Of a stretch of 64,000 bases of DNA, positions 54,341 through 63,357 are shown in pieces. The first letter of the stretch is position 1; each line of letters begins with the position of its first letter. A program made the translations under genes and the position numbers. Under the pieces are notes generated by a model. The model saw nothing but the letters and a program-made list of their open reading frames with translations, ran no database searches and was not told the origin of the DNA. Source of the stretch: Butyrivibrio sp. MC2013 (GTDB lineage: Bacteria > Bacillota > Clostridia > Lachnospirales > Lachnospiraceae); assembly GCF_000424585.1 (NCBI RefSeq), contig NZ_AUKE01000008.1:124001-188000 (forward strand). Direction: 5' to 3'.

Positions 54341-55729
54341 ATGGAATTTATAAGAAAACTATTTAAACCTGTAGATATGACTAAGGGCAATCCCGCCCAT
54401 AACATAGTAATGTTCATGATACCCATGCTCATAGGCAATGTCGCCCAGCAGCTCTATAGCACAGTAGACAGTATCATTGTAGGTAAATATGTGGGCGATA
54501 ATGCCCTGGCAGCAGTGGGCAGTGCTACTCCTCTGCTCAATCTCTTCCTCATGCTCTTCGTAGGCGTATCTGTGGGTGCCGGCATCATGGTATCCCAGGC
54601 CTTTGGAGCCAAAGACAGAGAAGAACTCTCAATAGCAGTAGGCACCAGCATAGTGCTGACCTTTATCTCATCACTGCTTATCATGGTCCTGGTCCCCCCT
54701 GTGATCATGCCCCTGCTCAGGCTCATGGGTACACCTGAGACTATCATATACTGGGCTAACCAGTACCTGATCATACTCTTTGTAGGTGTAATAGGAAGTG
54801 CTTATTATAATATCCTTGGAGGTATCCTCAGAGGTCTGGGAGACTCAATATCCGCCCTCTTGTACCTCATCATAGCCACTATCCTGAATATCATCCTGGA
54901 CTATGCATTTGTACGCTATCTTGGACTGGGAGTAGCAGGCGTGGCACTGGCAACAATCATAGCTCAGCTGGTATCCGGCGTTCTCTCTTTCATGAAGCTC
55001 ATGAAGATGAAGGAGCTTTTTGACCTTAACAGAGAATATTTAAAGCCCAAAAAAGAGCCCATGCTGCGCCTTATAAAGCTGGGCCTTCCCTCCGGACTGA
55101 CCCAGGCCATATTCTCCTTTTCCCTTCTGGCAGTGCAGTCTCTTACCAATACCTTTGGCGAGACCTATATCGCAGCCAATGTCATGGTCATGAGAGTAGA
55201 CGGTTTTGTTATGATGCCTGCCTTTTCCTTTGGCCAGGCACTGACCACCTTTACAGGTCAGAATGTAGGCGCCAAGCGCATGGACCGTGTAAAATCCGGC
55301 ACCAGGCAGGGCACTATCATCGCCATCGCAACATCTCTTGTCATTGCTGTCCTGATCTACTTTGGAGGTCACCCTCTCATGTCCATCTTTACCAGCACTG
55401 AGGATCTGGTAAATCTGGCCTTTAGCATGATGATGATCCTCATGCCCGGCTACATAGCCATGGAAGTGACCCAGTGTCTCTCCGGCACCATGAGAGGTGC
55501 AGGCGACACCATGACGCCCATGTGGATATCCCTTATCAACTCAGTCCTGGTACGTGTTCCCATGGCATACTTCCTGGTAAACATGTCCAAGACCGCTGCC
55601 CTGCCTCAGGGCAACAGACTCATGCTCCAGTACAGTCTGGTCACCACCTGGATCATCGGCGCCACCCTCACCTTCCTCCTCTACCTCTCAGGCATCTGGA
55701 AGCGCAAGCTCCCCATGGACCTGCGATAA
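54341..55729 (+). CDS. MATE family efflux transporter
   Basis: The 462-residue protein has twelve membrane helices in two homologous halves (MFMIPMLIGNVAQQLYSTVD opening the first; PSGLTQAIFSFSLLAVQSL opening the second). These pumps export drugs or metabolites with Na+ or H+. The substrate is unknown. GGAG lies 11 bases before the ATG. It is alone, followed by a nested hairpin. Confidence 0.93.
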   Translation: MEFIRKLFKPVDMTKGNPAHNIVMFMIPMLIGNVAQQLYSTVDSIIVGKYVGDNALAAVGSATPLLNLFLMLFVGVSVGAGIMVSQAFGAKDREELSIAVGTSIVLTFISSLLIMVLVPPVIMPLLRLMGTPETIIYWANQYLIILFVGVIGSAYYNILGGILRGLGDSISALLYLIIATILNIILDYAFVRYLGLGVAGVALATIIAQLVSGVLSFMKLMKMKELFDLNREYLKPKKEPMLRLIKLGLPSGLTQAIFSFSLLAVQSLTNTFGETYIAANVMVMRVDGFVMMPAFSFGQALTTFTGQNVGAKRMDRVKSGTRQGTIIAIATSLVIAVLIYFGGHPLMSIFTSTEDLVNLAFSMMMILMPGYIAMEVTQCLSGTMRGAGDTMTPMWISLINSVLVRVPMAYFLVNMSKTAALPQGNRLMLQYSLVTTWIIGATLTFLLYLSGIWKRKLPMDLR

Positions 55730-55843
55730 AAAAGCCCGCGGCCAAAAAACAGTTTTTAAAAGCCCCGGTCTTGGTACAAATCTTTTTCAGCAAACACTTC
55801 GGCAGGGGCATTTTTAATATCGTGATTGAGTCCGCGGGCTTTT
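55730..55843 (+). terminator. Nested hairpin after the MATE gene
   Basis: AAAAGCCCGCGG (55730-55741) and CCGCGGGCTTTT (55832-55843) form a perfect 12-bp outer stem ending in TTTT. Inside, AAAAGCCCC can pair with GGGGCATTTTT. The outer stem has terminator character but encloses about 90 bases. Confidence 0.6.
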
Positions 55844-56050
55844 AGACACGCGCCTTAGCTGGATCCTCGTGGCCCTTAGCTCCCCGCGTATTTGATATGG
55901 CATGAAAATCTTCCCGCAGGGCTGCAATGCCGCTGCTTTTTTCGCAGTGAATATTCAGCGAAGATGCCAGATTTTCTTGCCCTCGCATAGCAGCCTGAAG
56001 ATCGCCTGTGAGTGCTTTTCCGTATCAGGGCTAAATAAATAACTATTTTA

Positions 56051-56092
56051 AATGGTCATTGGATGCTTTTTATCCAATGACCATTTTTACTA
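56051..56092 (+). terminator. Isolated terminator hairpin
   Basis: AATGGTCATTGGAT and ATCCAATGACCATT form a perfect stem followed by TTTT. It lies about 320 bases after the MATE gene. The stretch 55844-56050 contains several short hairpins but no gene. Confidence 0.75.
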
Positions 56093-56223
56093 TAATTGTA
56101 TTTTTGCCCTGATCGTGTAAAGACGAACAGGCGAATTAAACAAAGGCTGCGCGAGGGCTTAGAAAATCGGCATCTGAGCTGTCATGAACGAGAAAAACAG
56201 CGGCAGCAACAAGCCCACGGGGA

Positions 56224-57210
56224 TCATGCTGCATCGGGGTGTGCGGGGAGGCGGATAATGCCCTGGGCAAGGAGGATGGCCAGGAACATGAGGATGCAGC
56301 CTATGGCCTCGTGGAGAGCCATGCGCTCACCAAGGAGGAGCATGCCGCCTATAAGTGCAAAGACCGATTCAAAGCTCATGATAAGGGAAGCCAGGGCAGG
56401 CTCTACGTGCTCCTGACCTATTATCTGGAGAGTATAAGCCACAGCGCAGCTAAGGACACCTGCGTAGAGGATAGGGATCAGAGCTCCCATGTCCATGAGA
56501 TTGTTTATCCAGTCGCTGATATTTCCTCTGACTATGCCCATTTCAAATACAGACATTGGGATAATGCCCAATATGCCTGCTACGAGAAACTGGATACAGG
56601 AAAGCTTTATACCATCCAGATTTGGAGCAAACTTGTCCACGAATATAATGTGAAATGAGAAGCCCACTGCGCATAAGATCAGGAGCAGATCCCCCGCCCC
56701 TGCAGCTTCATTTTTGCCATAGATACACAGAAGGTACATACCAGCGAGGGCAACAGCTACTCCTGCCCATACATTGATACCGCATTTCCTATGCATAAAC
56801 AGGCCAAGGATAGGCACTATGAGGATATAGGCTGCAGTGAGAAAGCCTCCCCTTCCGGCTCCCGCTCCCATATTTATACCCAGCTGCTGAAGCGTTGATG
56901 AGATAAAGAGGATACTGCCGCAGATAATGCCGCCTTTTAGGTAGCCGCCAGACAGTCCTGCCGGGCTTATTTTGCGTCCTGCATTTTCTGATGAAGACTT
57001 AACAGTTGTTTTGCCCTGTATCATATCCCTGACCCTGATGACTATGTAGAGGACAAGGCAGCCTATAAGGCTCCTGACACAGTTAAATGTATATGGACCT
57101 ACCGCGTCTCCTCCCGCTGACTGAGCTACAAAGGCAAAGCCCCAGATAAAAGCTGCCAAAAGGAGCAGCAGTGAATGTATGATGCTGCTTGAAGATCTGT
57201 TATTGCTCAT
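56224..57210 (-). CDS. EamA/DMT family transporter
   Basis: The 328-residue protein has ten membrane helices in two EamA repeats (LLLAAFIWGFAFVAQSAGGD; YAGVLSCAVAYTLQIIGQEH). Such permeases move small metabolites; the substrate is unknown. It follows the spermidine-synthase-like gene by 8 bp, so it might export that pathway's product, an inference only. Confidence 0.9.
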   Translation of the reverse strand: MSNNRSSSSIIHSLLLLLAAFIWGFAFVAQSAGGDAVGPYTFNCVRSLIGCLVLYIVIRVRDMIQGKTTVKSSSENAGRKISPAGLSGGYLKGGIICGSILFISSTLQQLGINMGAGAGRGGFLTAAYILIVPILGLFMHRKCGINVWAGVAVALAGMYLLCIYGKNEAAGAGDLLLILCAVGFSFHIIFVDKFAPNLDGIKLSCIQFLVAGILGIIPMSVFEMGIVRGNISDWINNLMDMGALIPILYAGVLSCAVAYTLQIIGQEHVEPALASLIMSFESVFALIGGMLLLGERMALHEAIGCILMFLAILLAQGIIRLPAHPDAA

Positions 57211-57218
57211 ATTTACCG

Positions 57219-57974
57219 TTATTTCTTATAGCCTTTGACCAGGCAGTTCTGAACCTGGTTGCTGCTATATGACATGTTGCAGGGAACTATTGATACATCA
57301 GTAAAGTAAGCGCTCATCATCTCCCTTGCCATGGCTGAGCGCATAGAGTCCGGACCGGACAGAGCTGTTATGAGATTGGATATATAAGGACAGCCCTTTT
57401 TAAGATGCCCCTTAAAGAGCTCCAGAGCCTTAGGAGAGAACATATTCATGTCAGGTGAGTCCGCATGATAGGCATCATTGATTATCATGTCATACTCCTG
57501 ACTACTCTCTTCAAGGAAGCTCAGCGCCTCCGATTCAAAGATCCTCAGTCTCCCGCTGGAAAATGCAGCATACTCATCTTCCAGATCCCTGAGGAAAAAA
57601 TACTCCATTGCTATCTCTATGGATCTGGGATTCATCTCGACCACATCCATCCTGTAATCCTCATAATGACTGATAAAATATTTTGGAAAAGTAAAGCCTG
57701 CTCCTCCGATAAGAAGGACCTTGCTGTCCCTTCGCGTCAAGTTGTCAGTATGCCTGGCAAAGACCTTCATATAGTCAAATACAGGCTCATACTTCATGTC
57801 GCCAAAATAGCACGCCGACTCGTTTACGCCATCAACAGTATAAAGTCTGGCAGGCAGATCTCTGTACTTGCCGTCATATACTATAAAGCTGCCATAGCCG
57901 CCCTTTTCTTTGACATAGATATGCCCTGGGTTATAGGCATTTATATCTATTTTTTTCTTAAATGAGATCTCCAT
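57219..57974 (-). CDS. Spermidine-synthase-like aminopropyl/methyltransferase family protein
   Basis: The 251-residue Rossmann protein has the nucleotide-binding VLLIGGAGFTFPKYF, VVEMNPRSIEIA and YDMIINDAYHADSPD, where spermidine synthases have GGGDG and DxTDP. The changes (GGAGF, NDAYHAD) mean that polyamine synthesis is not assured; a methyltransferase-like role is possible. A polyamine transporter operon is elsewhere in the window. GGAG precedes the ATG. Confidence 0.8.
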   Translation of the reverse strand: MEISFKKKIDINAYNPGHIYVKEKGGYGSFIVYDGKYRDLPARLYTVDGVNESACYFGDMKYEPVFDYMKVFARHTDNLTRRDSKVLLIGGAGFTFPKYFISHYEDYRMDVVEMNPRSIEIAMEYFFLRDLEDEYAAFSSGRLRIFESEALSFLEESSQEYDMIINDAYHADSPDMNMFSPKALELFKGHLKKGCPYISNLITALSGPDSMRSAMAREMMSAYFTDVSIVPCNMSYSSNQVQNCLVKGYKK

Positions 57975-58044
57975 TTCAACCTGCTCCGTAAAATGGTAAA
58001 ATTACAAAGGTTGCACACTATCATCAACAGATCAGAGGAACATT

Positions 58045-58668
58045 TTGGATAATAAGAACAAACGCTATATCAATTATACTGACAAGAACGGCAGTCATAC
58101 AATAACTATCGAGATCATCAGGTCTGCCAGAAAGACAGGCCAGCTAAGCATTGATAACAGCTGCAACGCAACACTCCGGATCCCAAACTCCGCAGACGAC
58201 AAATGGCTTGATGAGTTATTAATGGACAGGACTGACTGGCTCATAGCAAAGCATATAGAGATGAGAAAAAGATCAGCTGCAGCGCAAAATGCTGCAAAAG
58301 AAAGGCCCCATCTCACAGACAGACAACGTGCCCTCCTTGAAAAGCGCTACAGAAAATCAGCGTCCGAGTATTTAACGCTCAGAGTAAACCATTATGAACG
58401 ACTCATAGGAGTAAAGCACAAGAAGATAGTGATCAGAGATCAAAAGACCCGCTGGGGAAGCTGCTCTTCATCCGGCACCCTCTCCTTTAACTGGCGTCTC
58501 ATGCTGGCACCTCCTCAGATTCTGGATTATGTGGTAGTACATGAGCTCTGTCACTTCGTCCATATGGACCATTCTCCTGCCTTCTGGGCTCTTGTAGCAA
58601 AATACATGCCCGACTACAAAGAGCGCCGGGCATGGTTAAAATCTAATGGTGATCTGCTATATTTTTAG
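58045..58668 (+). CDS. YgjP-type zinc metallopeptidase
   Basis: The 207-residue protein has the zinc motif VVHELCHFVHMDHSPAFW, with HELCH and a third histidine six residues on, plus TRWGSCSSSGTLSFNWRL, the mark of the YgjP/SprT-like family. It starts at a TTG preceded by AGAGGA. It converges with deaD and the stops lie 3 bp apart. The substrate is unknown. Confidence 0.9.
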   Translation: MDNKNKRYINYTDKNGSHTITIEIIRSARKTGQLSIDNSCNATLRIPNSADDKWLDELLMDRTDWLIAKHIEMRKRSAAAQNAAKERPHLTDRQRALLEKRYRKSASEYLTLRVNHYERLIGVKHKKIVIRDQKTRWGSCSSSGTLSFNWRLMLAPPQILDYVVVHELCHFVHMDHSPAFWALVAKYMPDYKERRAWLKSNGDLLYF

Positions 58669-58671
58669 TAG

Positions 58672-60786
58672 TTAGTCCTCGTGGAACTTGCCGTCAGCAC
58701 CTCTTGTCTTGATATTGATGCTGCCGTAGAGCCTTCTGGGAGCTTCTCTATGGGAATCTTTCTTTCTGTTTCCCTGATCCCTGTGATCTCTATAGGAATC
58801 TCTGCCTCTTCCTGTTCTGGAGGAGTTAAAGGAATCCCTTCCGCCGGCAGTAGAGCCGTCTCTTCTGTAGCCACCTCTGCCGTCTCTGCGGCTCTCTCCC
58901 CTGGCAGACTTAAAGCCATCTCTGTCTCTGCCGTTTTTCTTGCCGTCAAAGGACCTTCCGGATCTTCCTCTTTGGTCGTCTCTTCTGCCACCCCGTGCAT
59001 ATCTTCTGTCATCTCCGCGACCACGACCATGGCCATCTCTGCCATTTCTTCTGCCATCAAATGATCCGCGGCCGTTTCTGCCTCTTCTGCGCTCAGGGAT
59101 ATCAAGGTCCTTCACCTCGTCACCCATTTTCAGACGCATAAAGCCTGCAGCCAGCTGTTCAGCGCTGTATTCGCCTTCTTCTATCTTCTTGCCTACGAAT
59201 TCCAGAGCTGCTTCTATATTGCCATTTTCAATGACATCTACCACTTCAGCGAAGATCTTCTGGGACTTGGCCCTGGTGATCTCCTTGGCAGTAGGTACCT
59301 TTTTCTCTTCAATGCTGGTATGACAGATTCTCTCGATATCCCTTATCTTCCATACCTCACGGCCTGACACCAGAGTACAGCTCTTGCCGCTCTTGCCGGC
59401 TCTTCCTGTACGGCCGATACGGTGAACATAGTATTCGATATCCTCAGGTATATCAAAGTTAAATACGCAGTCTACGCCGCTGACATCAATGCCTCTGGCA
59501 GCTACGTCAGTAGCGATCAGGATACTGATCCTGCCATTTCTGAAAGCACTCATTACCAGATCTCTCTGATTCTGGGACAGATCTCCATGGAGACCGTCTG
59601 CAGGATATCCCTTATCAGACAGGAGCTTGGCAAGCTCATCTACCATTCTCTTGGTATTGGCAAAAATCAGAGATCTCCTGGGCTGATAATAATCAATAAG
59701 CCTGGTCAGCACTTCAAACTTTAATTCTCTGGGGATCACATAGTAGCTCTGCTCTATAGCCTTAACCGTGATATCTCCTGTAGAGAGCTTGATATGTGTA
59801 GCATCAGGCTTCTGATACTGCCTGGTGATATTCAGGATAGGCTCAGGCATGGTAGCTGAGAAAAGAGCTGTCTGTCTCTCTACGGGCATCTCCTTAAGGA
59901 TAGTCTCTATATCCTCTCTAAATCCCATATCCAACATCTCATCCGCTTCATCCAGTACCAGAGTCTTCACCGTCTCCATCTTCATGGTGCGGCGTCTCAT
60001 ATGGTCCATTACTCTGCCGGGAGTGCCTACTACTATCTGCACTCCTGAGGATAAAGCCCTGATCTGCCTTGTGATATCCTGTCCGCCGTATACAGGCAGC
60101 ACCTTGATACCATGCATGTACTTAGCAAAGTCCCTGATATCATCAGCGGCCTGCATAGCCAGTTCTCTTGTAGGGCACAGGATCACGGCCTGCAGATGCT
60201 TATCAGCAGGATCTACACTGCAAAGAGTAGGTATACCAAATGCAGCTGTCTTGCCGGTTCCGGTCTGGGCCTGACCTATGATATCTCCGCCCTTCATCAT
60301 TACAGGAATAGCTGCTTTCTGGATGGGTGACATATATTCAAAGCCCATCTCCTTAACAGCTCTGAGGATTCTCTCATCAAGTCCTGAATCCTCGTATCTT
60401 ATGCGATCATCTTCTTTATCGTCTCCGGCATTTTCTTCATCATAGTCATTATCATCTCCATCCGGAGTATCACCGATATCTGAAGCTATATCTTCTACCA
60501 TGGAGATTGTTTCTTCCATGATCTCTTCTTCAGGCTTTTCTTCTACGCTGTTTTCATTCTTATCATCTGACCTTTTGCCGAAATGATCAGCTATGTCATC
60601 AGCATCCCTTTTATCTGAATCAAAACGGAACTTCTTACCTGCTCTGAAACTGTCTTTTACACCAAAAGCCTTTTTCTTCCTCTGTCCCCTCTTCCTCTCC
60701 ATCTCCTGATAGGTATTCTCTTCCTTGTGACGAAAGCTCCCATCAGTAGTGCTGAATAATTCCAAATCTTCTAAAATATCGCTCAT
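58672..60786 (-). CDS. deaD: DEAD-box RNA helicase
   Basis: The 704-residue helicase has all core motifs: AQTGTGKT, PTRELA, GTPGR, VLDEADEML, SAT, and ATDVAARGIDV with HRIGRTGRAGKSG. It has a long acidic N-terminal extension (about 1-130). The C-terminal ~130 residues are an RGG/RDG-rich RNA-binding tail (GRGSFDGRRNGRDGHGRGRG). It resembles CshA/DeaD involved in ribosome assembly and mRNA decay. It is last in the rpoZ-rimO-pgsA-deaD series, 19 bp after pgsA. Confidence 0.95.
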   Translation of the reverse strand: MSDILEDLELFSTTDGSFRHKEENTYQEMERKRGQRKKKAFGVKDSFRAGKKFRFDSDKRDADDIADHFGKRSDDKNENSVEEKPEEEIMEETISMVEDIASDIGDTPDGDDNDYDEENAGDDKEDDRIRYEDSGLDERILRAVKEMGFEYMSPIQKAAIPVMMKGGDIIGQAQTGTGKTAAFGIPTLCSVDPADKHLQAVILCPTRELAMQAADDIRDFAKYMHGIKVLPVYGGQDITRQIRALSSGVQIVVGTPGRVMDHMRRRTMKMETVKTLVLDEADEMLDMGFREDIETILKEMPVERQTALFSATMPEPILNITRQYQKPDATHIKLSTGDITVKAIEQSYYVIPRELKFEVLTRLIDYYQPRRSLIFANTKRMVDELAKLLSDKGYPADGLHGDLSQNQRDLVMSAFRNGRISILIATDVAARGIDVSGVDCVFNFDIPEDIEYYVHRIGRTGRAGKSGKSCTLVSGREVWKIRDIERICHTSIEEKKVPTAKEITRAKSQKIFAEVVDVIENGNIEAALEFVGKKIEEGEYSAEQLAAGFMRLKMGDEVKDLDIPERRRGRNGRGSFDGRRNGRDGHGRGRGDDRRYARGGRRDDQRGRSGRSFDGKKNGRDRDGFKSARGESRRDGRGGYRRDGSTAGGRDSFNSSRTGRGRDSYRDHRDQGNRKKDSHREAPRRLYGSINIKTRGADGKFHED

Positions 60787-60805
60787 TAACTAAACCTTTC
60801 TTAAA

Positions 60806-61375
60806 TTACATCTGTCCATCCATGACATTCCAGTTCTTTACAAGATAGTCTATAAGAGAGACCACGGTAAGAACCAGAGCTATCCACATAATGATCCATG
60901 TGAGAATGGAATAGATCTGTCCAAATGACGGATTCTGTGTAAATGCGTAGTCTACATCGGCGATCATCAGGATCACCATTATCATCTGGAATGTTGTCTT
61001 AAACTTGCCCCACCAGCTAGCTGCAATGACAAGGCCCTTTTCTGCAGCTATGAGTCTGAATCCGCTGATTATAAACTCTCTGGCGACGATCACTATTACT
61101 ACCCAGGACCATATCCTGCTCATCCCTACCAGGCAGATCAGCGCAGAGATGACCAGCATCTTATCTGCCAGGGGATCCATAAATTTACCAAAGTCTGTTA
61201 CCAGATTATATTTCCTTGCGATCTTGCCATCTGCCATATCTGTCAGGCTGGCAACGATAAAGAGGAGGAGCGCTGTCCATTTAAGGGCTGCAGAGCCTCC
61301 GGATAGCAGCATTGCTGCTACAAAAAAAGGTATGATGATAACTCTAAGCAGTGTCAGTTTATTAGGTAAATTCAT
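60806..61375 (-). CDS. pgsA: CDP-diacylglycerol-glycerol-3-phosphate 3-phosphatidyltransferase
   Basis: PgsA makes phosphatidylglycerol phosphate. The 189-residue membrane enzyme starts MNLPNKLTLLRVIIIPFFVA and has the CDP-alcohol transferase motif DMADGKIARKYNLVTDFGKFMDPLADK. GGAGG precedes the ATG at 61375. It follows rimO, its usual neighbour in Clostridia. Confidence 0.96.
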   Translation of the reverse strand: MNLPNKLTLLRVIIIPFFVAAMLLSGGSAALKWTALLLFIVASLTDMADGKIARKYNLVTDFGKFMDPLADKMLVISALICLVGMSRIWSWVVIVIVAREFIISGFRLIAAEKGLVIAASWWGKFKTTFQMIMVILMIADVDYAFTQNPSFGQIYSILTWIIMWIALVLTVVSLIDYLVKNWNVMDGQM

Positions 61376-61458
61376 TGTTATCCTCCATGCCAAATGAACT
61401 ATTTGGCATTTTCCCATTCTTTATGATCTGATACAGTGCTTATCAGACCTTATGACTA

Positions 61459-62823
61459 TCAGTCCTCTTCCAGGCAGCCCACAAGGTCATATTCGTCACT
61501 GCCTGTGATCTTAACATTAACAAAGCGGCCGCTCATCAGGTCATAGGGCACATTCTCTACAAAGAGGAAGCCATCGATATCAGGAGCATCTCTGTAGGTC
61601 CTGGCAATATAGGTATACAGAGGTCTGCCCTGATCATCAAGCTTGGGATCATCATCTCCTACCCTGCCCTCGATCATAGCTCTGACAGTCCTGCCTACCA
61701 TATTCCCGGCACTTTCAAAAGCATACTGCTGCTGAGCTGCCATGATCTTATTCCTTCGAAGAACTGCAGCTCTCTCAGATACCTGATCCGGCATATCAGC
61801 CGCTACTGTACCCTCTTCCGCTGAATAGGTAAATACCCCCAGCCTGTCAAACTTAAGGTCTCTAACAAGCTCCATGGTCTGTCTGGAATCCTCCGGAGTC
61901 TCTCCCGGGAAGCCGGATATCAGAGTAGTCCTGAGGCAGATATCAGGCATTGCCTTTCTGAGCTTATCAACAAGCTCCCTTATCTGGGCATTATTTGTCC
62001 TTCTGCCCATCTTCTTAAGGATACGATCACTACCTGACTGTACAGGCAAATCCAGATAGTGACAGATCTTGGGCTCAGCCTTCATCACAGCTATAAGCTC
62101 ATCATCTATCTCTTCGGGATAGCAATACATAATGCGGATCCATTCTATCCCGTCTATGGCACAGAGATTGCGCAAAAGCTCGGGAAGCATCTTCCTGCCA
62201 TAGAGATCCGTTCCATAAAGTGTAGTCTCCTGAGCTACCAGGATCAGCTCCTTTACTCCGGTTTCTGCCAGTTTGGCTGCTTCCTTCAGGAGTATGTCCA
62301 TGTCTACGGATCTGTAATGTCCCCTGACCTTGGGAATGATGCAGTAAGTGCAGTTCTTGTTACAGCCTTCTGCTATCTTGAGATAAGCAAAACCTGTTCC
62401 CGTAGTCAGTAGTCTCTTCTTATAAGTAACCGCCGGTCTGTCAATGCTTTCGAAATAATCTCGGCTGCTGCTGCTCAGGGCCTCTTTAAGAGCTTCAAAG
62501 ATCTTATCAAAAGCTGTTGTACCGATGATGGCGTCTACCTCAGGGATCTCTTCTCTGATCTCTTTCTGGTATCTCTGAGCCAGGCAGCCGCATACTACAA
62601 GCGCTTTAAGCTGCCCGATCTTCTTTCTCTCGGCCAGCTCCAATATAGTGTCTATGCTCTCCTGTTTGGCATCATTAATAAAGCAGCAGGTATTAACCAC
62701 TGCTGCTTCTGCCTCTGTCTCATCATCAGTGAATTCAAAATCGTGCTCAGACAAGAGCCCCAGCATATACTCGGACTCTACACGGTTCTTATCGCATCCA
62801 AGCGAAATGAACAAAATCTTCAT
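61459..62823 (-). CDS. rimO: Ribosomal protein S12 methylthiotransferase RimO
   Basis: RimO adds a methylthio group to an aspartate of S12. The 454-residue protein has the N-terminal UPF0004 domain (FISLGCDKNRVESEYMLG), the radical-SAM cysteines CNKNCTYC, the IPKVRGHYRS segment and a C-terminal TRAM domain. It begins 5 bp after rpoZ and depends on a ribosome site in its end. Confidence 0.96.
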   Translation of the reverse strand: MKILFISLGCDKNRVESEYMLGLLSEHDFEFTDDETEAEAAVVNTCCFINDAKQESIDTILELAERKKIGQLKALVVCGCLAQRYQKEIREEIPEVDAIIGTTAFDKIFEALKEALSSSSRDYFESIDRPAVTYKKRLLTTGTGFAYLKIAEGCNKNCTYCIIPKVRGHYRSVDMDILLKEAAKLAETGVKELILVAQETTLYGTDLYGRKMLPELLRNLCAIDGIEWIRIMYCYPEEIDDELIAVMKAEPKICHYLDLPVQSGSDRILKKMGRRTNNAQIRELVDKLRKAMPDICLRTTLISGFPGETPEDSRQTMELVRDLKFDRLGVFTYSAEEGTVAADMPDQVSERAAVLRRNKIMAAQQQYAFESAGNMVGRTVRAMIEGRVGDDDPKLDDQGRPLYTYIARTYRDAPDIDGFLFVENVPYDLMSGRFVNVKITGSDEYDLVGCLEED

Positions 62824-62828
62824 AAATC

Positions 62829-63221
62829 TCAGCCTTCGGTGCTCTCTTCTGCGTCAGCCTCTGCGCTCTCTTCCGGGACTTCCTCCTCAGCAGAAGTCTT
62901 AGCTTCCTTCCTGGCAGCATCTGCACTCTTTGCAGCTTCTGCATCAGCCTTGTTCATTTCTTCAATACGAAGAGCCATATCTTCCTTCTCTTCGTCTGTA
63001 AGGATATGAAGCTCATCAGCATAGAGCTCCTTAACTGCTGTGCTCAATGCCTTATCCTTGGGATCTGCGTAAATCATCGGATCATCGCCGGCGATAAGCT
63101 GTCTGGCACGCTTAGCTGTAGCCATAACGATGGAATAACGGCTGCTGATAACAGGCTCTTCGCCTTCCTCAACGCCCTTATTAACAACATTCATCAGATC
63201 TACGTATGACGGATGTATCAT
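62829..63221 (-). CDS. rpoZ: RNA polymerase omega subunit
   Basis: Omega assists assembly of RNA polymerase. The first ~65 residues match RpoZ: MIHPSYVDLMNVV, SSRYSIVMATAKRARQLIAG, and KALSTAVKELY. The 130-residue product is longer than usual because of a Glu/Ala-rich tail. AAGGAAG precedes the ATG. It is the promoter-proximal gene of the operon. Confidence 0.93.
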   Translation of the reverse strand: MIHPSYVDLMNVVNKGVEEGEEPVISSRYSIVMATAKRARQLIAGDDPMIYADPKDKALSTAVKELYADELHILTDEEKEDMALRIEEMNKADAEAAKSADAARKEAKTSAEEEVPEESAEADAEESTEG

Positions 63222-63320
63222 ATTGTTCTTCCTTTCTTAAAGGTATTTGACTTAGTATCTCTTCAACAGGCCATCCCGGAAGATAATACGTTCAACTTAT
63301 ACTATAAACCCTAAGGACCA

Positions 63321-63349
63321 ATTTTAACAGACATAGTCTTAAAATTCAA
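63321..63349 (-). promoter_or_regulatory. rpoZ operon promoter
   Basis: TTGAAT (63344-63349) and TAAAAT (63321-63326) on the minus strand are exactly 17 bases apart, 100 bases before the rpoZ start. Confidence 0.75.
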
Positions 63350-63357
63350 ATTAATCT

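Noticed and set aside
58681..59323. Ser/Ala-rich and Pro/Leu-rich plus-strand frames opposite the helicase C-terminus
   Set aside because: Antisense shadows of the low-complexity RGG tail of deaD.
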